Position numbers and translations under genes: made by a program
Notes under the pieces: generated by a model
What the model was told of the DNA's origin: nothing
Database searches by the model: none
The model's input: only the letters and a program-made list of their open reading frames with translations
Shown here: positions 44,627-51,819 of the stretch, in pieces
How positions within the stretch are numbered: position 1 is the first letter of the stretch
How the letters are laid out: every line of letters begins with the position of its first letter
Assembly (NCBI GenBank): GCA_017533915.1
Contig: JAFWHX010000004.1
Coordinates: 62,001-126,000, forward strand
Length of the DNA stretch: 64,000 nt
Source of the DNA: Eubacterium sp.
GTDB lineage: Bacteria > Bacillota > Clostridia > Peptostreptococcales > Anaerovoracaceae
Reading direction: 5' to 3'

Positions 44627-44666
44627 CTCTCTGAGATTGTATATGGGTTTTATTAGGGTTAGCTTA

Positions 44667-45038
44667 TTATTGACTCACAGGTATCATCAGATTCTGTCCC
44701 TGGAATATTTCGCCTGCAGATATATTATTGTAGTCGCAGATCTCATACATGAAATCTCTTATATCTTTATCTGCCGGTTTATAGCATTCTGCGATCTCCC
44801 ATAATGTATCGCCGTACTGGACTGTGATCATCTCATATGAAGTCTTGCTTGAGCCTTCTGCATTGTATGATCCGATCATCATCCCGCCGGCCATCGTTAT
44901 CATAAGGATCGCTGCTACGAGCAATATTGTGAATCTTATTCTGTTTACTATATGTCTGTGATGATTACGTCTGCGTTTTCTGACAGCAGCACGTTCTGAG
45001 ATGCCATATGCATCATCGTATATCATTGTGTTTTCCAT
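44667..45038 (-). CDS. YneA-like LysM membrane protein, predicted SOS division inhibitor
   Basis: A 123-residue protein with a cytoplasmic, very basic N-terminus (RKRRRNHHRH), one transmembrane segment at about 35-56, and one extracellular LysM domain at about 70-121 (ITVQYGDTLWEIAECY, GQNLMIPVSQ). This is the layout of Bacillus YneA and its relatives, which block septation during DNA damage. The promoter carries two LexA-type boxes, which strongly supports that role. lexA, usually divergent from yneA, is not adjacent. GGGGTAAGAG lies before ATG 45038. Confidence 0.8.
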   Translation of the reverse strand: MENTMIYDDAYGISERAAVRKRRRNHHRHIVNRIRFTILLVAAILMITMAGGMMIGSYNAEGSSKTSYEMITVQYGDTLWEIAECYKPADKDIRDFMYEICDYNNISAGEIFQGQNLMIPVSQ

Positions 45039-45055
45039 ATCTCTTACCCCTTTTC

Positions 45056-45111
45056 GAACACTTGTTCGCCCTTGACAATAACAATATAACAGAACAGCCG
45101 TTCTCTGTCAA
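45056..45111 (-). promoter_or_regulatory. LysM-gene promoter with two LexA-type boxes
   Basis: On the minus strand: TTGACA (45106-45111), a 17-bp spacer and TATATT (45083-45088). One box, GAAC-GGCT-GTTC, fills the spacer (45092-45103). A second, GAAC-AAGT-GTTC (45056-45067), lies downstream of the -10 near the transcript start. Both fit GAAC-N4-GTTC exactly, so repression should be tight. Confidence 0.85.
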
Positions 45112-45147
45112 GTATTTTATAAACATTTGTTCTTTATTTTTTAAAAA

Positions 45148-45189
45148 CATAAAAGAGGGCGCTTTTTCAACTGTTTTAGCCGCCCTCTT
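45148..45189 (-). terminator. Terminator for the beta-helix protein gene
   Basis: A 9-bp stem (AAGAGGGCG / CGCCCTCTT on the plus strand) with a 19-nt loop, followed on the minus strand by TTTTATG. It lies 30 bp beyond the stop at 45219. Confidence 0.7.
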
Positions 45190-45218
45190 CAATGATCCAG
45201 ATAAATAATATCCGGTAT

Positions 45219-47012
45219 TTATTTGATTTTTACCGTTACGGTAACTGTTTTGCTGCTGCTTTTACAGCTGCTGTTTCCTGACGCCGTGACCTTTATTTTA
45301 AGCCTGTATGTACCCTTAGGTGTCCCCTTCTTTACCGTGATTTTGCCAGTCTTTGAATTAAATGACAGATATCTTTTTGATTTCTTATTTCCTGTCACTT
45401 TATATGTCACATTGCCTTCAGCATTTTTAACTGTAACAGCTTTGAATGTCTTTGCCGCCTTCTTGACCTTTGCTGCTTTATATGTCTTTGCCGACGCTGA
45501 GCTTACTGACATCGTCTGATCTTTCTTTTCAGAAGAATCTTCGCTGCTCTCGGAGCTCTCGTTATTCCTGTCTGAAGCAGTCTCTGTCGTTTCTGTGATA
45601 GTGCTCACTCCAGGATTTCCGCTCGTATATGTCTTGTTTCCTACCGTAAGCTTGTGTCCGTTATAATTGATCTTTCCTGTGCCGGAGATCGAGCTTACCG
45701 TCGTGTCTTCCGTAAGAACGATCAAAGCCTCATCTTCAAGTGTGATGTCTACTGTTCCCAGTGAAGAAGATACTGTAGATGAATCTTTATGTGAAATTAT
45801 CTTTCCGCTTGTCGTTCCTGTCCATACAGATGTGCCTTTAAGGTCAAGCTCAAGTTCTGAGTCGCTGCCAACGAGCATGGTCCCTGACAGTGTCTGATCC
45901 TTCGCATTAACAGACGCTTTGTTATTCAGTCCGCTCCATGCGTCGCTGCAGACTGAGAGAAGCACGTTCTCGGTATCTGTATTGTTGATCTTCACTCCTT
46001 CAAGCGTGATGGCAGCGCTTGTGTTCGTAACGTGGAACACATGTCCGATACTGTTGTTGAGCGTACCTCCTGTCATCGTGAATACGCTTGCTCCTTCAGA
46101 CGCATCGCCTGACATTGACTGATACAGGAAGATACCGTTTCTGAAATAATCCTGACTGTTCAGCTGTTCGTTCGCTGCGTTTATCGTGCAGTTCTCCAGG
46201 ATCACGGTATTTCCGCCTTCATTGACTACGCCCTGTGACGCAGTAGTCGACAGTGTCGCATTCTTGACATTGATAGTTGCTGTTGCGTATATTGCAGGTG
46301 ATCCGACTCCGCTCGTGGTGTATGACCCGCCGTCTACATTAACAAAGCCTCCACCTCTGTCGGATCTTATCGCAGCTGATGATCGTCCCGCAGTAGTTAT
46401 CGTAAGGTCACTGGCGTTTGTCGTACCAAAGCCCGTAGTCATGATTCCGCCGGAACCATCGCCGGTCGTTTTGATCGTCGAGTCAGATATATTCACCGTA
46501 GTTCCGTCGCCTGAAGCCGCATTTGTAGAAGCATTGCCGCCATAGCAGAACACTCCGTTCGCGCCAGAAGCATCAGTCGTGATCTTTGCATTTTTGATGG
46601 TCGTCGTGCCGCCGCCTTTGCACATCACCGCAGAGTTCGTGCCATAGAAGCTCTCGCTATCGCCCGCGCTGCTGCCGCCTGTCTTGGTAACTGCCACATT
46701 TGTAAGTGTGACATCATCTGAAGTGTCAACGAGAAGAGCATTCTCTGATGCTGTTGTGGAAGAATACGTTTTCCCATTCTCTGTGGCAACACTTGTGATC
46801 TTCGATGCTCCTGTCCAGGATACGCTGTCTGAAGACTGACCCGGAGCACCACCTGGAGCACCGTCTGGCGGAGCACCTCCTCCAGGCATCTCACTTCCAG
46901 GAGGCTCAGCAGATGCTGCGCTGCTCTCTGACTGAGCACAGCTTACACATGGTACAGCGATCATAGTCGAGCATATAGTACTCACAATTAACTTCTTTAT
47001 TATATCGTTCAT
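45219..47012 (-). CDS. Secreted beta-helix protein with Gly/Pro-rich N-terminus
   Basis: A 597-residue exported protein. The signal peptide covers about 1-27 (LIVSTICSTMIAVPCVSC). A Pro/Gly/Ala-rich stretch (GGGAPPDGAPGGAPGQ) follows, then from about 65 to 450 many short Ser/Thr/Asn/Gly strands with recurring VTLTNVAV, TTIKNAKIT, TVNISDSTIKTTGDGSG and SGGIMTTG, typical of a right-handed parallel beta-helix adhesin or carbohydrate-binding scaffold. A Ser/Glu linker leads to the same C-terminal module as the LRR protein (TGKITVKKGT, KIKVTASGNSS, TVKIK). No anchor motif. The best ribosome-site match lies 40 bp too far upstream. Confidence 0.75.
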   Translation of the reverse strand: MNDIIKKLIVSTICSTMIAVPCVSCAQSESSAASAEPPGSEMPGGGAPPDGAPGGAPGQSSDSVSWTGASKITSVATENGKTYSSTTASENALLVDTSDDVTLTNVAVTKTGGSSAGDSESFYGTNSAVMCKGGGTTTIKNAKITTDASGANGVFCYGGNASTNAASGDGTTVNISDSTIKTTGDGSGGIMTTGFGTTNASDLTITTAGRSSAAIRSDRGGGFVNVDGGSYTTSGVGSPAIYATATINVKNATLSTTASQGVVNEGGNTVILENCTINAANEQLNSQDYFRNGIFLYQSMSGDASEGASVFTMTGGTLNNSIGHVFHVTNTSAAITLEGVKINNTDTENVLLSVCSDAWSGLNNKASVNAKDQTLSGTMLVGSDSELELDLKGTSVWTGTTSGKIISHKDSSTVSSSLGTVDITLEDEALIVLTEDTTVSSISGTGKINYNGHKLTVGNKTYTSGNPGVSTITETTETASDRNNESSESSEDSSEKKDQTMSVSSASAKTYKAAKVKKAAKTFKAVTVKNAEGNVTYKVTGNKKSKRYLSFNSKTGKITVKKGTPKGTYRLKIKVTASGNSSCKSSSKTVTVTVKIK

Positions 47013-47210
47013 GTTATATCATCTGATCCAGTATATGGATCTTCTCCTTTCGTAATTATCAAAGCCTTATTGTAAGCTAGCAAATGCATTATACGAGCCT
47101 TACCTTAAATGAGCCTAAAATTGTTATCAATCTTTATTTATGATATACTGATGGAAATTAATGGAAATGATGATCTTACCATGCTCTGTCTTGAATACAA
47201 AGGTTCAGAT

Positions 47211-47254
47211 ACAGAAAAAGTATAACGATCAGAGATATCAATCACTATACTTTT
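47211..47254 (-). terminator. Stem-loop at the end of the TVP38 gene
   Basis: On the minus strand AAAAGTATA and TATACTTTT form a 9-bp stem that starts inside the last codons of the TVP38 gene, and TCTGT follows the T-rich arm. The loop is long (21 nt) but itself partly paired. Confidence 0.5.
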
Positions 47255-47954
47255 CATAGAGGTGGTCGATATATGAGATGATCTGTTTTCTTTTTATAAG
47301 GGATATAACGCAGATAATTATGACTATCAAAGCGACTGCACCCATGCCGGTGTAGTCTTTTTTCATGTACATCGCACCGAATATGATACTTCCTGCCATC
47401 GCCGGCATGCGTCCGGCGACAGATATGACTAGAAAAGGAAGAAACCTTATGCCGGACACTCCTGCAGCATAGCATACAGCATCCTTTGGAAGACCTGGTA
47501 TAAGATATATCAGAAATGTTATGAGATATGCCTTCTTGCTGGATAGAAGAACACTATAATGCTTTGACTTTTCATCCCCTATCATTAGTTGCACAGCATC
47601 TGAGCCGAGCAGTCTGGCCATATAGAACGTTATAGTTGTTCCGATCAGAGCGCCTATGAACGTATATATGAGTCCCGGAAGAAAGCCGAACAGATATCCT
47701 GCCGCAAACTGGAACACCTGACCTGGCAGTATAAATATCATGATCTGCAGGACTTCAGCCCCAAGATATATCGGTACTGAGAACTGTCTATACTGCCTGA
47801 GATACACTACGACGTCATCAAACGAACTGAACTGTGATATGAGATCACGATGGAACAGATAAATATAAAGCGGTACTCCGGCTACGATGAGAATAAGTAC
47901 CGCAAACTTGATGATGGCGATAAAAGACTGTCCTTTATTCCTGTTACTTACCAT
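47238..47954 (-). CDS. TVP38/TMEM64 (VTT-domain) membrane protein
   Basis: A 238-residue membrane protein with about six hydrophobic segments and the VTT/DedA-superfamily core: FILPGQVFQFAAGYLFGFLPGLIYTFIGALIGTTITFYMARL in two helices and IYLIPGLPKDAVCYAAGVSGI near residue 155. Relatives act in lipid movement across membranes, but this member's job is not known. No clear ribosome site precedes ATG 47954. The PLP lyase gene lies 18 bp upstream on the same strand. Confidence 0.85.
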   Translation of the reverse strand: MVSNRNKGQSFIAIIKFAVLILIVAGVPLYIYLFHRDLISQFSSFDDVVVYLRQYRQFSVPIYLGAEVLQIMIFILPGQVFQFAAGYLFGFLPGLIYTFIGALIGTTITFYMARLLGSDAVQLMIGDEKSKHYSVLLSSKKAYLITFLIYLIPGLPKDAVCYAAGVSGIRFLPFLVISVAGRMPAMAGSIIFGAMYMKKDYTGMGAVALIVIIICVISLIKRKQIISYIDHLYEKYSD

Positions 47955-47972
47955 AAAAATTTTATTGTATAA

Positions 47973-49265
47973 CTACATATTCTGAAGAAGGCCCTTTTCG
48001 TATAGGCGCTGCAATGACATAAGTACGCCCAATTTGCTGTGCTCATATGTGAGCCCGCCCTGGAAATACACTATGTACGGGTCACGTATAGGGGCATCTG
48101 ATGACAGCTCGATCGATGATCCCTGGACGAACGCGCCTGCAGCCATGACCACCTGATCCTCATATCCCGGCATATCTGATGGAACCGGCGTAACGAATGA
48201 ATCGACCGGAGCTGCTTTCTGGATACCTTCACAGAAGGCACAGACAGCCTCAGGAGACCCCAGCTTGACAGACTGGATTATATCACTTCTCTTATCATCT
48301 TTTTCAGGCCTTACATCATATCCGAGCTTATGATATACCTCGCCGCACAGGATAGCGCCTTTGACAGCTCCATTGACCACTGACGGAGCCAAGAAGAACC
48401 CCTGGAGCATCGCTCTTGTCTGTCCGAACATTAGGCCGCATTCACCACCGATCCCAGGACAAGTCATTCGGTACTGCACCATGTCTACCAGATCCTTACG
48501 GCCTGCGACATATCCACCTGAGAGAGCAAGGCCGCCGCCTGGGTTTTTGATGAGCGATCCTGCCATGATATCGACTCCGACCTGTGTAGGTTCCTTGACA
48601 TCAATGAACTCGCCATAGCAGTTGTCAGCCATCGTTATCACGTCAGGATAAGCCGCATGTATCGCCGATGCCCATTCAGCGATCTGATCTACAGTGATGG
48701 CTTTTCTCCAGGCATAACCTGTGGATCTCTGCACACATACCATGCGTGTGCTCGGACCGATCGCAGCGAGCACAGCGTCGATATCTATAGAACCATCAGC
48801 TTTGAGCTCTACCTGTTTATAAGTAACTCCGTATTCTTTGAGCGAGCCCATGCCGGATCCGCGGATGCCGATGACTTCCTCAAGAGTATCGTACGGCCCG
48901 CCTGAACAGTATATCATTTCATCTCCAGGTCTCAGACAACCCATAATAGCGATCGAAAGGGCGTGTGTGCCGTTTACGATGTTTGTCCTGACGAGCGCTG
49001 CTTCGGCTCCGAAAGTATCAGCATAGACATGCTCCAGAGCCGCCCTGCCGGCATCATCGTATCCGTAGCCTGTATTCCATGCAAAGTGTGTGTCGGAGAT
49101 CCTGTTTTTTCTGAAAGCGTCAGTGACTTTATACTGGTTGGCTTCTTTTATCTCATCCTGCTCGTGGAATCTGTCAGCAAGTTCTCTTTCAGTTTCCTGT
49201 ACGAGCTCAGTTATTTCCTTGTTTATTCCAAATTTCTCATATAACAGATCTTCAGTAAATGACAT
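47973..49265 (-). CDS. ynbB: YnbB-type PLP enzyme (methionine gamma-lyase family)
   Basis: A 430-residue fold-type I PLP enzyme of the Met_gamma_lyase_2 family (annotated aluminium-resistance protein or cystathionine gamma-lyase-like). It has HFAWNTGYGYDDAGRAALE, the cofactor loop IVNGTHALS, the aspartate in TMADNCYGEF, and the Schiff-base lysine in GSLIKNPGGG near residue 225. The natural substrate is unsettled. In many Firmicutes this gene is close to miaA, mutL and mutS, which here lie 10 kb away. Confidence 0.88.
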   Translation of the reverse strand: MSFTEDLLYEKFGINKEITELVQETERELADRFHEQDEIKEANQYKVTDAFRKNRISDTHFAWNTGYGYDDAGRAALEHVYADTFGAEAALVRTNIVNGTHALSIAIMGCLRPGDEMIYCSGGPYDTLEEVIGIRGSGMGSLKEYGVTYKQVELKADGSIDIDAVLAAIGPSTRMVCVQRSTGYAWRKAITVDQIAEWASAIHAAYPDVITMADNCYGEFIDVKEPTQVGVDIMAGSLIKNPGGGLALSGGYVAGRKDLVDMVQYRMTCPGIGGECGLMFGQTRAMLQGFFLAPSVVNGAVKGAILCGEVYHKLGYDVRPEKDDKRSDIIQSVKLGSPEAVCAFCEGIQKAAPVDSFVTPVPSDMPGYEDQVVMAAGAFVQGSSIELSSDAPIRDPYIVYFQGGLTYEHSKLGVLMSLQRLYEKGLLQNM

Positions 49266-49284
49266 GTCGGTCCCCTTCCCTGTT

Positions 49285-49764
49285 TCAACGTATTACGCTC
49301 CATGCGTCTAAAAGCTTATCGAATGTCCACGCGGCATTCGCAGGGCTCGTAGACGGCAGACAGACGGCTTCACGGCCGGTCTCAGGCTGTATGTACTTCT
49401 GGTACAGCTCGTATGATTTCCGGCCGTTACAGTATATTCTATCTATATTACAATTGTCGAGTATAATGCTGATGTCATTGGCTTTCACGTTCTTTATAGA
49501 TGAATCGGATGATCCGGTTATCTCACAACTTGCTATCGAGTCCCACAGTGCGAGGCCTTTTTCCAGTATCAAAATCTTCTTCTCTTCGATAGTTTCCGGC
49601 ACCTCACGATCAAAAACATTTGCGATGACTTTCCAGAACCGGTTCTGCGGATGGCCATAGAAAAAGTTCTGTTCTCTGGATTTTACTGATGGAAAGGATC
49701 CGAGGATCAGAACTTTGCTTTTATCACTGTACAGCGGACCGAACGGATGCTTAAGGACGCTCAT
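49285..49764 (-). CDS. Hypoxanthine/uracil-DNA glycosylase (family 6-like)
   Basis: A 159-residue DNA glycosylase of the uracil-DNA glycosylase superfamily. Residues VLILGSFPSVKSREQNFFYGHPQNRFWKV hold the family's catalytic and pocket region, and LPSTSPANAAW is the DNA-intercalating loop. This matches the deoxyinosine-removing subgroup, so it probably repairs deaminated adenine. AGGAGAAACAG precedes ATG 49764. The cation exporter lies upstream in the same direction. Confidence 0.85.
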   Translation of the reverse strand: MSVLKHPFGPLYSDKSKVLILGSFPSVKSREQNFFYGHPQNRFWKVIANVFDREVPETIEEKKILILEKGLALWDSIASCEITGSSDSSIKNVKANDISIILDNCNIDRIYCNGRKSYELYQKYIQPETGREAVCLPSTSPANAAWTFDKLLDAWSVIR

Positions 49765-49787
49765 ACTGTTTCTCCTGTCGGATGATA

Positions 49788-50897
49788 TTATAATTCTGCA
49801 AAATCAATGTCCATATTGTTTTCTATATCATAATCCGGAAATGCTTTCTGAACGTCTGATACAACTTCATCAAATACAGTTTTACGATCAGGAGCATCGA
49901 AGCTGATCACAATATCAAAGCGCATTTTCTTCTGTTCTTTGTCCATATAGAATCCATGCGTACCGTTGACATATTTATGGCTCAATACTATTTCTTTTAT
50001 TTTCTCTGCTGTCTGCTTGATCTCTTCATCTTTTGTGTTCGTGGAATAAACGCTTATTGCAGTAAGGATAACACCGTGTTTCTGCATTACTTCAGCAGTT
50101 ATCTCACGAATGAGCTTATCTATTCTGTCTGCCTGATACGTATCCGGAACTTCAACATGAATGGAACCATTCCATCTGTCAGGTCCGTAATTATGAAGTA
50201 CAAGGTCGTATGCTCCATTAACGCCGGGGAACCCTGCAACTGTCTTTTTTATATTTCTTGCCAGCTCCACATCATTACGCTCACCAAGGATCTTTGATAT
50301 GGTCTCACGAAGCATATCGATGCCGGACTTTATGATAACAACTGATATCACAGCTCCAAGCCATGCCTCAAGCGAAATATGAGCCGTTATGTATATAATT
50401 GCTGCAGCCAGTGTGGATGCTGAAATGATAGAATCCAGCGTGGCATCTTCCCCGGAGTTTATAAGCGAATCTGAGTTGACTTTAACGCCGACACTCTTAA
50501 CATATCTGCCAAGCAGGATCTTAACTACAACAGCAACTGCAACTATGACAAGTGAGACCGTGGTGTAGTCCGGAGTCTCCGGATGAATGATCTGTTTTAC
50601 AGACTCAACAAATGATGTGGCACCTGCATACAGGACGATAACCGATATTATCATCGCACTGAGATATTCTATCCGTCCATAGCCAAATGGATGCTTCTTA
50701 TCCGGCTCTTTACCGGCAAGCTTTGTACCGATTATCGTAATAACAGAGCTTCCGGCATCTGATATGTTGTTTACCGCATCAAGTACAATAGCTATCGAAT
50801 TCGTCATGATTCCTATAACAGCTTTGAATGCGGCAAGAAAAACATTAGCGATTATTCCTATGATACTGGTTCTTATTATTGTATTTTCGCGTGTCAT
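49788..50897 (-). CDS. Cation diffusion facilitator, possibly manganese exporter
   Basis: A 369-residue exporter with about five to six membrane helices and a cytoplasmic C-terminal dimerisation domain followed by a second, duplicated domain (KMRFDIVISFDAPDRK). The family motif HPFGYGRIEYLSA is clear. The transport site in helix 2 is DAVNN (DxxxN) and helix 5 reads NSGED (NxxxD), not the His/Asp sets of zinc carriers. The helix 2 pattern recalls the Bacillus YeaB/MneS manganese exporter, so Mn export is my inference. GGAGGGA precedes ATG 50897, with a 14-bp palindrome just before it. Confidence 0.85.
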   Translation of the reverse strand: MTRENTIIRTSIIGIIANVFLAAFKAVIGIMTNSIAIVLDAVNNISDAGSSVITIIGTKLAGKEPDKKHPFGYGRIEYLSAMIISVIVLYAGATSFVESVKQIIHPETPDYTTVSLVIVAVAVVVKILLGRYVKSVGVKVNSDSLINSGEDATLDSIISASTLAAAIIYITAHISLEAWLGAVISVVIIKSGIDMLRETISKILGERNDVELARNIKKTVAGFPGVNGAYDLVLHNYGPDRWNGSIHVEVPDTYQADRIDKLIREITAEVMQKHGVILTAISVYSTNTKDEEIKQTAEKIKEIVLSHKYVNGTHGFYMDKEQKKMRFDIVISFDAPDRKTVFDEVVSDVQKAFPDYDIENNMDIDFAEL

Positions 50898-50909
50898 CTG
50901 ATTCCCTCC

Positions 50910-50923
50910 GCGAGCATGCTCGC
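50910..50923. promoter_or_regulatory. 14-bp palindrome upstream of cation exporter
   Basis: GCGAGCATGCTCGC, a perfect palindrome that abuts the ribosome site of the exporter gene. It contains the 10-mer GAGCATGCTC that recurs through the window. It could be an operator or an RNA hairpin controlling access to the start. Confidence 0.35.
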
Positions 50924-50938
50924 CATAACGTTTATCGT

Positions 50939-51817
50939 TTACATATCAAATATACTGATCTGATCATTTTTCTCCGGCAGTTCATTCATGTAACTGAAGA
51001 TCTCATCAGGTCTGTGCATTATTCCGTTTTCCATGCACATATTTCTGAATATTGACATCAGCTCAGAAGAATGCGGACTCGGCAGCATATATGCGCTGCC
51101 GTAATTCTGTATGTATTTCTGTTTCAACCCAGGGAAATATCTGTCAAGCGCGGCATAATAGTATTCCCTGTCGCCATCCCTCAATGTAAGGCCCATATCG
51201 TAGCATATGACGCCTTTTACACCGACCCTGACACATTCATCAAGTATCGCTTTTATGTTGTCCACAGTGTCGTTTATGTACGGCAGGATCGGTGTCAGCC
51301 ATACGATCGTTGGTATACCAAGTCTCTGCATTTCTTCAAGGACTTCTATCCGGCGTTTCGTGTTGCAGACGTGAGGCTCGATGATGCTGCAGAGTTCGTC
51401 ATCGTATGTCGTCAAAGTCATCTGCACTACGGCTTTACTCTTTCTATTTATCTGATCCAGAAGGTCGATGTCTCTGAGTATGCGGTCAGATTTTGTCTGA
51501 ACAGCCGCACCGAACCTGTATTTCAATATTATCTCGAGACACCTTCTCGTTATCTGCAGCTTTTCCTCGCAGTGCATATACGGATCCGACATCGAGCCGG
51601 TACCTATCATGCACTTGTTCCTTTTAGACTTAAGAGCCGCTTCGAGAAGCTCAGGTGCATTCTGCTTTACTTCGATATCGTCAAACGGATGTGTAAAATG
51701 ATAGCATCTGCTCCTGCTGTCGCAGTATATGCAGCCATGTGAACACCCGCGGTATACGTTCATACCGTGAAAACCATTCTTCTCTGTCAGTATTCCCTTT
51801 GCATTGACAAAATGCAT
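50939..51817 (-). CDS. SPL-family radical SAM protein
   Basis: A 292-residue protein with the cluster motif GCSHGCIYCDSRSRCYHF near residue 25 and GTGSMSDPYMHCEEKLQITRRCLEI, both typical of the spore-photoproduct-lyase-like radical SAM group (PA0069 type). Length is short of true spore photoproduct lyase and I do not see its catalytic cysteine pattern, so photoproduct repair is not claimed. It starts 2 bp after the protease stop, implying translational coupling. Confidence 0.8.
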   Translation of the reverse strand: MHFVNAKGILTEKNGFHGMNVYRGCSHGCIYCDSRSRCYHFTHPFDDIEVKQNAPELLEAALKSKRNKCMIGTGSMSDPYMHCEEKLQITRRCLEIILKYRFGAAVQTKSDRILRDIDLLDQINRKSKAVVQMTLTTYDDELCSIIEPHVCNTKRRIEVLEEMQRLGIPTIVWLTPILPYINDTVDNIKAILDECVRVGVKGVICYDMGLTLRDGDREYYYAALDRYFPGLKQKYIQNYGSAYMLPSPHSSELMSIFRNMCMENGIMHRPDEIFSYMNELPEKNDQISIFDM

Positions 51818-51819
51818 CG

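Noticed and set aside
45223-46545. Plus-strand hydrophobic frames opposite the beta-helix gene
   Set aside because: Val/Leu/Ser-rich shadows of the repetitive Thr/Asn/Ser codons on the minus strand, without ribosome sites.
50939-51817. True spore photoproduct lyase
   Set aside because: The protein is shorter and the specific catalytic cysteine region of SplB is not evident; only the broad SPL-like radical SAM family is supported.
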